A DNA stretch of 64,000 bases from Apricaphanius iberus (lineage: Eukaryota > Chordata > Actinopteri > Cyprinodontiformes > Aphaniidae), in assembly GCA_028564705.1 (NCBI GenBank), contig JAPXFQ010002422.1:1364001-1428000 (forward strand), read 5' to 3'. Position numbers and translations under genes: made by a program. Every line of letters starts with the position of its first letter. The first letter of the stretch is position 1. Shown here piece after piece: positions 25,746 through 38,118 of the stretch. The notes beneath the pieces are model-generated. The model saw only the letters and a program-made list of their open reading frames with translations, was not told the DNA's origin and made no database searches.

Positions 25746-26544
25746 ACCCAAAATGCAACTATGATATTGATCATCCAGCCTTACTTGCTGTGTTTTTTGT
25801 CATCAGTTATGTTAGCAACAGTGACCTGGGCAGAGACAAACTTAGTTTTGGCAACTTAAGTTCGGGTGGTGTGCTTGGTCAACCCTCTCTCCCTCAGCAG
25901 CACAAACTTTTGGGTTAAAGGACTGAGGAGACATAATGTAAAAGTTCTTGCTGTCAGATCCTGTATGTCACCTTTAAAAGTGTATATAACCTGACAGCTC
26001 TTTGGATTGTACAGACAGGATCAGGAGGAGAGATATGTTGTCTAATCACTAGAGTGTTAGCATCGTTAGCTGATACACAAAAAGTAATCATTTAATTTTA
26101 ATGCGAATGCCCTTTTTCATAAATATCAGATCCTCTGACGAGAAATACATTCTATATTGCAAGCTGCAAGATATGAAATGTGTGCATGTACAAGAAGTGA
26201 AATAAGGACATGTTCTTTGAGAATAACCTGTGACAGTTCTTTACCAAGAGGACAGAAACAGGGCTCCAACTCACCCTGTCCTCAAACAGGACTGCCTTCC
26301 CCATTCCTGGCATGAGCTCAAACTCACTCAAAGCGGATGATAGAGTCCAACAAAGTTGTCACTATGTCTTTTCCTGTTGCTCATGGAAATGTATCAGAGC
26401 AAGTCCAAGGTCTGACTGTGCACCTCAGTGGAATTGGGATGTCGCTAAGGCTGATGGCAGAGACAAAGCGATGCAAAGACCTGAATATCAACATAGCTGA
26501 ATATATGAGTATAACAACATAATATCAAATCTTGTTCCCTTCTA
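25746..26544. other. noncoding stretch, nothing recognised
   Basis: Two overlapping plus-strand frames (26312-26522) are out of phase with one another and show no motif. Confidence 0.4.
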
Positions 26545-27641
26545 AAATAAATGTATGCTTGAAACCACAAACCACAATGCAATTCCTTGGGATTCTATGT
26601 GACAGAACAACACATAGTGATGCATGTTTGCAAAGTGAAAAAACTTGTGTGGAACTGCATCCAACCCCTTAACAGTAGTGCAGCCCTCATCTTTCTTAGA
26701 GATTATTATTGAAAAAACAGCATTCAGGATAACTAAACGTGGGACTAAATGAGAGTCCTCCATGTCACCTTGAACACACTATTGGTATGGTGAAACCTGG
26801 CGGTACCAGCATCATGGTGGCGGGATTCCTTTCTTCAGTGCGAAAGGGAAGCTAGTGAGAGTTAATGGAAGACAGATTGAGGTAAATACAGGTGAATACA
26901 CAAAGTATAAGTTTGCCTTCCTGCATATTGATAACACTAGGGGAGTCCACAGCAGCCGGTATTCGTATCTTTATTTGTATTTTTTTAGGGGAAAAAGTAT
27001 TTGTATTTACGTAAAATTAAAATAGGTGTAAAACTCTTTTTTTTTCAAATTAGACTTCTAATTTATGTTATATTAAATTATCTATTGTAACAATTAGGGA
27101 TATGCAATATTGGTTGACGTTTTTCCATAAATCCAGCAATGATCATGTAACAGGAAACATAGAAAAGAAACCAACAGCTGCAGAACATGGCTGTGATGAT
27201 GATTTGGTTGGTTGAAGCTTGTAGGGGGCAGATATTACCAGGAGAGAATGCTTCAAGTGCATGTGATTATGCAGAGCAGATGCTGACAGATCTTTGATAC
27301 ATCTGCATCTGCTGATTTGACTTTTGCACATAGGCCTACATATCACTTTGTTTTTTATCTGTAGCACTGACTGTAAAATCCTTCTACACAGAACTTGAGC
27401 AAGATTTTTTGGCAGGCGAAGGAACACGACATTGCTCAGCAGCAGACACATTCTTTTCTGTTTTTTTACCTAAATCCACGAGGAGAGTTTTAGCTAAGCT
27501 ATTAAAATGATGGGAGCCTCGTTTTAATCCTTTTAACCAAATTATAACATCACTCTGTCAACCGCATATTGTCTAAATTACCAAGCTTACAGAGCTGTAA
27601 AGAAAGCAAACATGAGAGCACCCGACTCCAGACGTTAATAC

Positions 27642-28740
27642 TAGTGCCGGGACTTTAACGCGTTAATTAAGATTAATTAATTTCACAAAAATAACGCGTT
27701 AAATTATTTTAACACATTTTAATCGCACCTAGTTATGCACCGCAGCCTTCCAGCGCTGGTGCGCAGAGAAATGCGCAGATCCCGTTTCATGTCCGCTAAG
27801 CCGAGCGCTGTCGTTCCTCCAGCAGCTGATGATAAGAAATAAAGCTTTCATCCATCCATCCATCCATTTTCTTAACCGCTTATCCAATTCAGGGTCACGG
27901 GGGAGCTGGAGCCTATCCCAGCAATTATCAGGCGTTAGGCAGGGTACACTCTGAACAGGACGCAGTCTGTTGCAGGCCAAACAGAGGAAGACAAAACTTC
28001 ACACTCACATTCATTCCTAGGGACAATTTAGAGTGATCAATTCACCTATCATGCATGTTTTTGGACTGTGGGAGGAAGCCGGAGTACCCGGAGGGAACCC
28101 ACGCATGCACGGGGAGAACATGCAAACTCCATGCAGAAAGGCCCTGGGCCGGGATATGAACCTACAACCTTCTTGCTGCAAGGCAACAGTGCGCCACCGT
28201 GCAGCCCGGATAAAGCTTTCACTACAGTTAAAACGTATGCTGCAGCTATTTCTTCCTGTCATCAAGGTTTTGGTGATGGAATGGTCTCATCTACTCTGTC
28301 ACTGCGTGCGCTCTCGTGTTACGTGGCGCACACGGCTGCACTGGCGCAGCTTCCAGCTATTTCCTCTAGACTCGATCCTCCAGAGAATTTCAGAACTCAT
28401 TCCACGAGAGGGATTTCATCCTCCACAGCTCTGCAAGGAGGGATGACAGTGGTGCGCTGCAGCTTGCTGTTCATCACCGTGTTAATTTATATATTTCTAT
28501 CTGAGATAAATTTCCGCTTTCTCCATGATTCTCTTATCGGTGTTCTGACAGAATGATGGTTTTCATTTTATCTGTTAACTTAAACTTATGTATTCAGTCA
28601 TTATTCATACTAAAAATCCATGTGAAGAAAATTCTCACTTTTTTCAGGTCAAATATTTATGTGCGATTAAAATGCAATTAATTTCCATTACAAAGCCTGT
28701 AATTAATTAGATTTAAAAATGTCATCGAGTCCCGGCCCTA
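27642..28740. mobile_element. hAT MITE inserted in element X
   Basis: The left end TAGTGCCGGGACTTTAACGC and the complement of the right end TAGGGCCGGGACTCGATGAC are inverted repeats, followed by shared AATTAATT-rich words. A perfect 8-bp TSD GTTAATAC flanks it (27634-27641 and 28741-28748). The second copy of X at 42 kb has the empty site (ACGTTAATACTAATGCAGC), which confirms the insertion directly. Long frames across 28033-28556 run through this element and the SINE and are not genes. Confidence 0.93.
27851..28209 (-). mobile_element. full-length tRNA-derived SINE in the hAT MITE
   Basis: In minus orientation it starts with GGCTGCACGGTGGCGCACTG and has a decayed B-box near 28160, a GAGTTTGCATGTTCTCCCC body motif, and ends in AAAATGGATGGATGGATGGA. 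A perfect 12-bp TSD ATAAAGCTTTCA flanks it (27839-27850 and 28210-28221). It is the innermost, and so the youngest, member of this nest. Confidence 0.93.
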
Positions 28741-28935
28741 GTTAATACTAATGCAGCATAATGGGATAATGTCTACATCAAACTGTGCTTCCCAAAAGTT
28801 ATAAACCCCCCTCTGGAACCCTTACAAAAATCTATTCAACAAAATGGTCATCTGGTTAAGTTTTTTCACTTTTCCATCCCTTCTCTGTTGCTCTGTAGAG
28901 CAGCTGTCAGTTACCTCTTTTACCTTTCCCGATGA

Positions 28936-28973
28936 ATGTCACTCACTCACTCACTCAATCACTCACGCAACAG
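28936..28973. repeat. ACTC tetranucleotide microsatellite
   Basis: CACT/ACTC units repeat about seven times with two interruptions, inside element X. Confidence 0.85.
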
Positions 28974-29251
28974 AGGTCCGTTTTTCTTGCTTCCGAATAC
29001 AAATATTTCTTAACGTATTTGTTTGAAATAACTATTCATAAAACATGTTATTTGTGCCTTTCCGAAAATTATATTCGGGTTTGGCTCCACCCCTAAATTA
29101 CACTTAATGAACAATTGAATGGTGGAAATCAAAGTATGTCCATATGTAAGAATGGCCCAGTCAAAGTCTGGACCTAAAGCGAAATTAAAACCAGATCCGA
29201 AAAATTCCTTTGATGCTCCTCATCCCATCTGACTGAGCATGAACTATTTTG

Positions 29252-30577
29252 CAGTGGCAGCTGGTGGAAATTTCTTCAGGGGGGGGGGCTATGATGATGG
29301 CTAGATATTAGGGTTGTCAAACGATATATTTTTTTAAACTTTATTAATTAAGGGATTGCTGTGAATTAATTCAGACTAATTAGCATTCTAAATATGACAA
29401 AGAAATATATACTTTTTAGAGTAAAAGGAGAAATCCAATTATCATAGCTCTTTTTTTTATAAATATAGAATAGTAGAATTTATTTTTTAACTCCACAATC
29501 ATATTCACACATTGACTACATGTTCATACATTGACATATTGATCTTTTAGCCAGTTGCTAACACAAACTAACCAGCTAACGTTTTCTGTATGTAAAGATT
29601 AATGTTTCTTAATCATACTGTATTGGACAACTCAAAGCGTCTTCTTAATAGGACTATCCTAAAACAACAATAATTTCAGTCAGATGCTTCAACAGTTTCT
29701 CTAGAACAGACTGCTGCTGTAGAGGAGGAAACACTGAGCTGTCTATAGAGGTACTGGTTCAGACTGGGATCACTCTGTTCACACTGGGAGAACCTGCCAG
29801 AGCTCCACTTAAAGCCATTCAGAGTATGAGAAGATATGGTGGAGAAAAGGCTGTTATATTTCTGCTCTTCTTATTATTTCCACACAGCTGCTGATACAGG
29901 TTTGGCTGATATAAATGTTAGGAGGGAGATGATATTTGGTAATATTAAATCAATCAAATGTAATATAGAATGTCACAATTTACTGTTTTCCAAAACGTAA
30001 ACACTCAGCAGACAAACTATCCAAGTCATCAGTATAAACAGGACTACATTCTCTTATTGTGAAGTAGCGTTGTCTAGACTACAAAGCTACTTCCGCTAAT
30101 CAGTTAGCATTAATTTAAGTCAGAAAACATCACTTTTACTGAATAATGCACATTTGTGACGCAGCAATACCTTACTATGAAATGTACTCAAGCAATGCAG
30201 CGACCCAAAATGCCAAGAAAGACTGGCTCCACCCGCCGGGTCTCGCGGACACTTGACCACACCATCTGATTGGTTGAATTAATGATATGTAGTAACGTTT
30301 TTATACCCTATTAGAGCGCCATTGGTTAGATAGCAAGGGCACTGTTCCTCGCCGCCCCAAGTATAAAACTACACATTTATCATGTTGTTGCAGCACACGA
30401 TGAAGCTGGCAGACAAAAAGAAACCTCATCCTTCCCCCCTCTCCTCCTTCTAGTGTGTAAATCACTACACCTGTACCGAAGAAAGTCATGTTTTGGTTAA
30501 ACGTAAACTTTTGTTTTTTTTCTAAAATTGTTAGGAGGGGCGGCGCCCCAGCGCCCATAATAGACCAGCCGCCACTG
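29252..30577. mobile_element. hAT element inserted in the Tc1
   Basis: The left end CAGTGGCAGCTGGTGG and the complement of the right end CAGTGGCGGCTGGTCTAT are inverted repeats of the hAT CAGTGGCGGCTGG type. A perfect 8-bp TSD CTATTTTG flanks it (29244-29251 and 30578-30585), and the host Tc1 reads continuously across. The interior has no recognisable transposase. A GGGTTGTCAAACGATATATT block near 29311 resembles the start of another hAT MITE. Confidence 0.93.
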
Positions 30578-30836
30578 CTATTTTGTATGGAAAAAAATGG
30601 GAATGAAATTTTGTCTCTACATGTGCAATAGTCTACTGGTAGAGACATTCCTCAGAAGACTTCTGTAACTGCAGTGAAAGGTAGCTCTAAAAAGTATTGA
30701 CCCAGGGCTGCTGAAGGCAAACTTTTACATTCTTACAGATTTTGAAACATGTACCGAAAACTTTCTTCCTAACACATAAATCCTAATTTATTACATTCTG
30801 GACTATGGGTTCCAAAATGTTAAAAAGTTAATGCTG

Positions 30837-33024
30837 TAGAAATACCTTTTCAGAGCATTGTAAATGGCCAGCTGTCGTTCACTTAATTGACTTATTTCTT
30901 TAATAGCTTTCATACGTCCCTTGGCTGTGTTGTTTTTTATGTCTTTCGGTTTATTAAAAGAGAAAGTTTTTTATTTTTTTTATTTAGGATGCAGAGTCAT
31001 CCTCAGTAAAAGCTCTCTAGGCAAACCCTAGATAAAATTCGGATTTTGTGGTAGTGCCATACACTGTGTTTACAAACACCAAAGTGCCAAGCACTGAATG
31101 CAATAAAGTAGCCTTGTCATGATAAAATTGCTGGTGGCCTCTGTAGTCTCTGAGTCTTTTATTATACCTACTTTAATACAACAACGCCTGCTTTATCAAA
31201 GCTGGTGCGATGCTTTCAAAGAAAGCAATGGGACCACTTTTGTTTCGTTTTACAATCTTCTCCCAGAATTACAAAAGCTTCCCGTTTGTTAATCGACTTC
31301 AAACCTGCCGCTTGTTTGTGAGCTTTAGCTTCCTTACAGCTCAATATGGAATCTGGAATATTTACACAGGAGCCTAATGGGAGTTTTAACATCCATCTGC
31401 AAGGCTAAAAATGACAGTTTAAAGCACACAATCCACCATCTACTATATGTGACATCACATGATTTTATGCATTTAAACCATAAACAACACATTTTCTGAA
31501 TGAAATGTGTTGGTTAAAAGGAAAATGAATTTTGGGTAATTTAAGCCGTAAAATCTCCTTGAGCGTAAAAGGTTTATTTGAATGGCTCTGATGACACCTA
31601 CACTATGTTTGATCATGCCAGTGCAGCATAGTGATAGAAAATAATCTCTGTGAAATAAATGTCTCTGTGTTACACCTTGAGTAATAAGGTGTAGGCTGAG
31701 ACAGCAGAAAGGTGTCCAGAAGCTGTGCACATTAAAATACCTGCAATCCTCTGGGAGCCTCTGATAAAATAAGTACAAATACTGCTTTCGCAGAGTAGAG
31801 GGGGTAATTACTTTATGAAGGAAGGAGCTGCTTGTTCTGTGCAGAAATTTACTGTTACTTTAAAAAAGACTACAGTCCGCTGTATAGGGTATGTCCAACA
31901 ACAGTGTCTGTTAGTAACCTGATTTGTACTGTTAACCTTTAACGGTAAAATATGACCCGCAGTCGCTTTTGGAAAGCCTTTTGAGCTATTAAATGCTCAA
32001 AGAATATTGAAAGTTTTTTCTTAAACAGAAAATGTGGTAATGCATTTTATAGGCCTATTCTCTCTTACTAAAATATGTATAAAGCTCAGAATATATTAAT
32101 GACATAGAGAACCAGCCATATCTGCATGTATGAAGTGCATTTAAGAGTCGATGATGTTCAAGGCACAAACTACAGTTTTACTTATACCGCAACATCCTAT
32201 TTTGCTATTAATATATTCACCCCTTCTAATTTAGTATTTACTTCATACAGGTTTTGAGTGTTTAATCATGCAAATGTTCTCAATTTTCCTGTCATTTAAA
32301 GTGGGAGAAAGCATCCGCATTCTTCAAATTTTTATCATACAACTCCTTCTTCTCCAGATATAGTTGATCTGACAAAAACTCCAGTTTGTTACAAATGAGA
32401 GACAAAACTAAAACAAATTGCAGACGCCCAACTTTAATTCCAGATCAATTATATATAAAATGTAACAATACTATCAGCTCACAATACATGGTGATATGCA
32501 ATATTTGGTTTCTGGGAAAAAATACTTTTTCTGGTTTTGTGGAATAGGACCCAAGAAGACACGAAAAATGCAGTTGTGTTACTGCGCAATATAATTTATT
32601 GAAATAACTTCAAAATCAAGGAACAGACACAAGGGCAAGCAGTAAGCATCTGAAAAGGAACAACAAAGCAACAGTGGATAGAAGCGCCAGCATGGAGGAC
32701 AAAAGGTAATGGATAACAGAAGAATCTGATAGAGAGGTAATGAACACACTAGCTTTTAACTTTTAGGGAGGTGATTAAATAACGAGAACCAGGTGAAAGA
32801 AGCTGAAGGAAAGGGATTTTTCAACTACTTACAGACTAATTAACAGGAATAGAACAGGGCACAATAATTCCTATCAAGCCTAAACTAAAGGTGATACACT
32901 AAAAATACAATTCTAAGCCAAAATACAAAAGACGGAATACAAGAAAGAGCTAAAATGTTCAACACCAATGTAACCACCAGAGACCCGATGGATCAAGGCC
33001 GAGAACTTTTTATTTGTGTACGAT
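30837..33024. other. noncoding stretch, nothing recognised
   Basis: One 101-codon minus-strand frame (31473-31778) shows no motif. No repeat ends or RNA genes are visible. Confidence 0.4.
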
Positions 33025-33545
33025 CCCTTTAAAGTGATAGTCTGGACTTTGTAAGAAAAAAGAGAGAGAGGGACATGATTTGAAAAAAAAAACGACCTTT
33101 CTGATTGGTCTCGAAGCCGCGCCTACTTTTCCATGCACACGCCAGGTCAATGGGCCAAGACGTGCGGAGGAGAGACAGAAAACAACCAGTGTGTCAACAA
33201 TGGAGTTATCGGGAGGTGAGGATGCTTTTTTGGTTTGAAAAAGTCTGGAATATTGGCGGAGGCTTTATTTGGAGGCTCCGTGTAAACAGAAATCTGAGCA
33301 TGCGCGCAGTTACGAGCACGAGCACACAGCGCTCGTGATGATTGACAGCCCTTGGCATCACTTGATTAGTTCAGGTGGACAGCACTGTGGCTTTTGACCC
33401 ATAGCTGAGATACGGGACTTACCCATAATGTTATAATTCATAAAATGACTTCTTTTATATAAACATTTAAGGCCAGGAGGTCAGTTTAATACAATTCTTA
33501 ACATTTGTAATTCATTTAGAGATCCAGACTATCACTTTAAGAAAA
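33025..33545. mobile_element. MITE with TTTAAAGTGATAGTCTGGA ends
   Basis: TTTAAAGTGATAGTCTGGA at about 33028-33046 is the inverted complement of TCCAGACTATCACTTTAA at 33523-33540. The interior is less AT-rich, with CpGs, GCGCGC words and a GAGCACGAGCACACAGCGCTC block, but has no supported gene. No TSD was found, so the superfamily is open. Confidence 0.75.
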
Positions 33546-34305
33546 CCGTGCTTTAAAGAACTGAGCAATCAGAATAGAATACTTCAAACAAGGCAGCATT
33601 TTTATTAGTAGGACACTAAAAAAATACTTTTTTCTCTCTGGACATTGATTATTTGTTCACAAAATCAAGCTTCTTCCACAGTTTCAGACAAGATTACATG
33701 ATTTACAGTAGTATTGCAACTGTGCTCTAGTTCACTTACTTATCAATGGGGATCTTATGCTGCCTCGGTTAATTTTATTTTGTTGTATTTGTTTTTTACA
33801 ATGGCTAATATTTTTTAGCTTCTACATAAAAGCCCTCTTATTTCCTGTCCAGGTTTCACTGGGTTGTAAAGAGAGTTATAATTATGTCATAACAACACAC
33901 CTAAAAATACATAGTTTTACCATTCCTTAATCACCCTTATCTAGAATATTGTCTAAATCAGCACTGAAGTTTTCAGTGATGGCTCAAATTATCTCTGCTA
34001 GAGATCTTCACACTGCTAGCATGTTTCCTCCGAAGGTTTCAATTAATTGCATGCAGACCAAACTTTCCGAAAGATTGAGCCTTAACTGAGCTCACACAAA
34101 GCATACGGAGCAGCAGTGACCAATGGGGTCTGGTTGTCATCTTCAACATCAGTTTAAAAGGTGAATTCATTTCCATCGTTAAGGAAAACTCATAATCTCA
34201 AGACCCCAAACTCTTTAATATTCAAAGTCATACACTATATTCCAAATTGCTTTGCTTTTAATCCAAGTTTTTCCACATGGAGGAAGTTCACTCTGTGGCC
34301 TCTTT
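33546..34305. other. noncoding stretch, nothing recognised
   Basis: No exon, repeat boundary or RNA gene is seen. Confidence 0.4.
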
Positions 34306-34435
34306 CAGTGCGTCCCAGGGCAGCTGTGGCTACAACATAGCTTCCCATCACCAGTGTGTGAATGGGTGAACGACTGAATGTAGTGTAAAGCTCTTTGGGG
34401 TCCGTAGGGGCTGAGTAAAGTCCATTTACTATTCA
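34306..34435 (+). mobile_element. SINE 3' fragment (AAGTCCATTTA-tail family)
   Basis: GTGTGTGAATGGGTGAA, then GTGTAAAGCTCTTTGGGG and AGTAAAGTCCATTTAC follow the same order as the 3' half of the SINE at 35449-35702. The tRNA-like head is missing. Confidence 0.65.
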
Positions 34436-34725
34436 TTCACAACCCTATGTAACTTCACATTGTGTAGTATTCATGCTTGATCCAGCCAGTTTCCCTGCAC
34501 TGTTTTCTGTTGTTTAATCTGTTAATATACGGTAATGTATTTTTTACAAGCTGACTTTAAACATACCTTGAGCGTACTACTAACTCAGGCCGCAGTAAAT
34601 CACAGTTAGGAGCAGCTGCTGAGCATGTTCAGCAACCGATCTAGATAAAGCGAAAAGCAAAAAACTTTAGACAGTTTTTTCCCCCCACACAAGCTGTAAG
34701 TTGAGAAAGGCTGTTGCATGCAGAT

Positions 34726-35075
34726 CCATCCATCCATCCATCCATCCATTTTCTTAACCGCTTATCCAATTCAGGGTCACGGGGGAGCTGGAGCCTATCC
34801 CAGCAATTATCAGGCAGGGTACACTCTGAACAGGACGCCGGTCTGTTGCAGGGCCAACACAGAGAGACAGACAACCATTCACACTCACATTCATTCCTAG
34901 GGACAATTTAGAGTGATCAATTCACCTATCATGCATGTTTTTGGACTGTGGGAGGAAGCCGGATACACGGGGGAGAACATGCAAACTCCATGCAGAAAGA
35001 CCCTGGGCCGGGATACGAACCCACGACCTTCTTGCTGCAAGGCAACAGCGCTAACCACTGCGCCACCGTGCAGCC
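34726..35075 (-). mobile_element. full-length tRNA-derived SINE with TSD
   Basis: Same family and orientation as the copy at 27851. The head reads GGCTGCACGGTGGCGCAGTG then GTTAGCGC (A-box region), with a B-box GGTTCGTATCCC near 35015, and the end is a TGGA tandem tail. An 11-bp TSD TGCATGCAGAT flanks it (34715-34725 and 35076-35086). The minus and plus frames across it, rich in IHPSIHPS, are translations of the tail and not proteins. Confidence 0.93.
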
Positions 35076-35448
35076 TGCATGCAGATCATGTAGCTAAATG
35101 ATGACAAGTTTATAAATGTCCATATATCATGTTAAACTAGTTAATACAACTTATTTTACATCCTTTATTAGTTAGTTTATGCTAGGAATAAACCCAGTTG
35201 TCTTTAATTTCTGCAGGCTGACATATTTGAATGCATGTGTTTTTAATAGAGTAAAGGTTAAAAGCTTAATTTTAATGCCTCTTTGTTCAGTGTCCACTGC
35301 AGGTTTGACAAACTAAATAGTTTTTAAATTTTAGAACTAATAAATAATCCTGGAAATAAAGCTGGAAATTACCTATCAACTTAAATGTTGTTTCTACAGA
35401 CACAAAACTAATTATGAATTGTCTTATATATATACATGTATTATATAT

Positions 35449-35702
35449 TGGGGCCGACTGTGGCTCAGTGATAGAGTAGTTTACTTGCAATCAGAGGGCC
35501 GTAGGTTTGATTCCAGCTTCCTCCAGTCACATGTCAATGTGCCCCTGGGTGAGGCACTTAACTCCAAAAATTCTACATCGTCCGTCCGAGCTATGTTGGC
35601 TATCGGTGTGTGAGTGTGAATGGGTGAATGTGGCTTCAATGTGTAAAGTTCTTTGAGTGGTCATTATGACTTGAAAAGCGCTATATAAGTTCAGTCCATT
35701 TA
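35449..35702 (+). mobile_element. tRNA-derived SINE, AAGTCCATTTA-tail family
   Basis: The head reads GGGGCCGACTGTGGCTCAGT then GATAGAGTAG (A-box) and GGTTTGATTCC (B-box, about 35503-35513). It is followed by GTGCCCCTGGGTGAGGCACT and the 3' end AAAAGCGCTATATAAGTTCA then GTCCATTTATA. This is a different family from the ATGG-tailed SINEs. TSD unclear because the flanks are TATA-rich. Confidence 0.8.
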
Positions 35703-38108
35703 TATAACTTTAAAGCCATGTAAATTAGTTCAGTTCAGTTATGCCAGATTTTGAATGAGTGGGTAGCTGCTAATCAGATGCATACTTCAGCTTTATTATG
35801 GATGTAAGCAACTACATTCTTCAACATTATTGTCTTAGTGACTTATAAATAGAGCAGGGTATTTTTCAGGGCTAAGAGTTAAGTAGATCATATCATGCTG
35901 ACTGCAGGTAGGTAGTTACTTCGTGATAGACTTTCCTTAGACAAGATCAAGCATTATGTTCTTTTGTGAGTTTCAAAACCACAAGGTTATAATGCACAGA
36001 AGACAGATGAGAAACCGTTATATGAGATGAAGGGATAGCAGGAAAGAACTGCAACAGTCTTCTAATGATATATACTTGACATACTACGTGTATATCCTCC
36101 TTTTCTTACCAAAATTTACACAATATTCTCATGGGTTAGACTAAAGATCAGGTAAAAGAAAGATTATTGCTTTTTGTTGGTTTTAGAGGGCCGTCTCACT
36201 TTCATTTTACCACATTTGCCTCCTTCTCATCTCGCTGGTTGTTGTTTGGAAATACATCTTAAGCAATTTCTAATATCATATGTGTCTTTTCTCTATGGGG
36301 CCCAGAGGAAGGAGCCTTTAAAACCTGTTGACTTGGCAACCTCCACTCCAATGCCGTGTTACAATCTGTGCGTAGAAATAAAGGATCACTTTTAGTTGTA
36401 AAAGAAAAAAAAAGACATCTCAAGTCTTTTAAATGTCACATCTGTCAGCCAGTGCCAATATGGATTGGCCAATAGCAGTTAGGGCTTCATTTAGAGCTTT
36501 CCTTAGATTGCTGTTCTTGTTGAACCATAAACTCAGAGCAGAAAATATTGTATTTATGACCAAATAACACAGGCAAAAGAAATAATTGAGATGCTAAAAC
36601 AAATATTGAAGTGTACGGCCAAGTGCAGATGTCTGCTTTTCACATAAGAAGAACATTTACAACCAAGTGATATGTTAAGAAGTAATTTAAACATGACTGT
36701 AGGATATTTGCACATGTGTTTTTCTCTCTGAATTACTTAAAAAAGGAAACGCAGGGGGTGGTGGTATGCCATAATTTTCCTCTGTGGTTTTAAGATTTGT
36801 CCTCTAAACACATAGACACTAACGTCTACAGGAATTCATCTCTCACTGCTAAAGCCGAGTAATATTTTCTAAGGGGGGGGGGGGGGGATTTATTCCTGGG
36901 TCACAGACTAACAAAAAGACGTATGCACCCTTCACATTAGTCGCTTTGACAGACACTGTTTCCTGCTCAAGAAGAACGTAAAAATAACTGCATTGCTCAT
37001 GCTGAAGATTGTGACACCCTCAGGAGCCAGTGACACACACAATTTACTCAGATGCATTACAAAATTAAATAAAGATAGCTAAAGCTTCTCTTTTCTTACA
37101 GGAACCCTTCAGGACTTCCAAATAACCTCCACTATCTTTGCCCCCCCCCCCAAAAAAAAACCTCTACCAGGTTACCAAGGCAACAGCTTGGTGAATGATG
37201 TTTTGCCCACAGTGTCTTACTAAAGTAGAAGAAGCATCACACTTATGAAAATCACCAAGGAGCGGCGAATTACCTTCTTCATTTTCACCCGTTACCTTTT
37301 CTACGGACAGGACAGTAAACAAGATGTCATCTACAAGATGCTGAGTGGCTGAGGAAAGCTTTAATTACCAATATTTGCTTCCACCAAAAAAAAAGATAAA
37401 TACATTAGTGCCCCACCCTTTTATCCACACTACTTGCAAATGAACCATGTATGCTGATTCGCGAAAAGTGCATCCACTGCTCAATAAAATACCCTTTAAG
37501 TCTATGTTTTGTAGCTAATCTGGATCCATAACAAAATACATCCAAAAAGAGTCTTTCCTTGAGTGACTAAAATCACTTTTAGTCCTCTGCCAGCTTTAAT
37601 CTTAAATCATACATCTAATATTTTAATTCCATTCTCACTGCCAGGAAATCAAGTTAGGGCACCGCAGCGGCAATCCCTCACTGGATAAATATCCTTTGGA
37701 TATGTTTCACCATTTTAAACACAACATTCATCATCAACACTGTTTCAGATCTTAAATGTCTGACATTTGCAAAGTGTCTCATGACCTGCAGACATTCTGT
37801 CTCTTGTGTGCAGCTGGACCTAAAATTAAGATGTAGTCTCCTTGGAAGGCTGACATTTCGACGCGTTTCTGTCAGCCTTAAGCTCAGACAGTACAAAAGA
37901 GCCTTGTAAAACAATATGTACTCCTTAGGTTTTTTGCTAAATGTGTCGATTTAAAACCAACTTCAATATTTTTTTACAACATTTATAATAAACTCTGAAG
38001 TAGAAGGAACAGTCAGTGGGTTTACATGCAGTAAAAGAAAACTCATCTGACTAGATCCAGACTTTTGAAATACCTGTATACACCTTAGTCTGGATGATTT
38101 CAAAGAAA
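35703..38108. other. noncoding stretch with homopolymer tracts
   Basis: A run of 15 G lies at 36873-36887 and a C10 run followed by A9 at about 37141-37160. No exon, RNA gene or repeat family is recognised. 38014-38108 starts with GTGGGTTTACATGCAG, the kind of word found at MITE ends, without a visible partner. Confidence 0.45.
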
Positions 38109-38118
38109 ACCGGTATGA

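Larger units (their letters stand above)
26938..29095. mobile_element. hAT-like element X, inserted in the Tc1
   Basis: The left end TAGGGGAGTCCACAGCAGCC and the complement of the right end (TAGGGGTGGAGCCAAACCCG) are degraded inverted repeats. Flanks GATAACAC (26930-26937) and AATTACAC (29096-29103) match at 6 of 8 positions, consistent with an old hAT TSD. Without its own insertion it is about 1.05 kb and noncoding. A second, 5'-truncated copy lies at 41471-42270, sharing blocks such as TTTTTCCATAAATCCAGCAA and the ATTCATAAAACATGTTATTT region near the right end. Confidence 0.65.
26545..30836 (+). mobile_element. Tc1-like transposon, host of a four-level nest
   Basis: Three host segments remain: about 26545-26937, 29096-29251 and 30578-30836. 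The first holds the inner left TIR (motif GGGATTCTATGTGACAGA) and a plus-strand KPGGTSIMVAGFLSS block, matching Tc1 GGGSIMLWGCFS. The second reads into the MAQSKSGPK-like stretch before the third catalytic residue. The third continues the C-terminus and decays into the right TIR. Reading the pieces across the insertions restores the normal Tc1 order, which is the main evidence for nesting. The transposase is dead: stops, deletions and four insertions. Confidence 0.75.

Noticed and set aside
28033..28556. 137- and 162-codon plus-strand frames
   Set aside because: They run antisense through a SINE and across the hAT MITE; the two frames overlap and neither has a conserved motif.
28936..28973. 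Short tandem tract considered as a CRISPR-like array
   Set aside because: A simple tetranucleotide microsatellite, in a eukaryotic sequence.
35460..35520. tRNA gene-like A-box and B-box
   Set aside because: Cloverleaf arms do not pair and the downstream sequence is a SINE body; it is a tRNA-derived SINE head.
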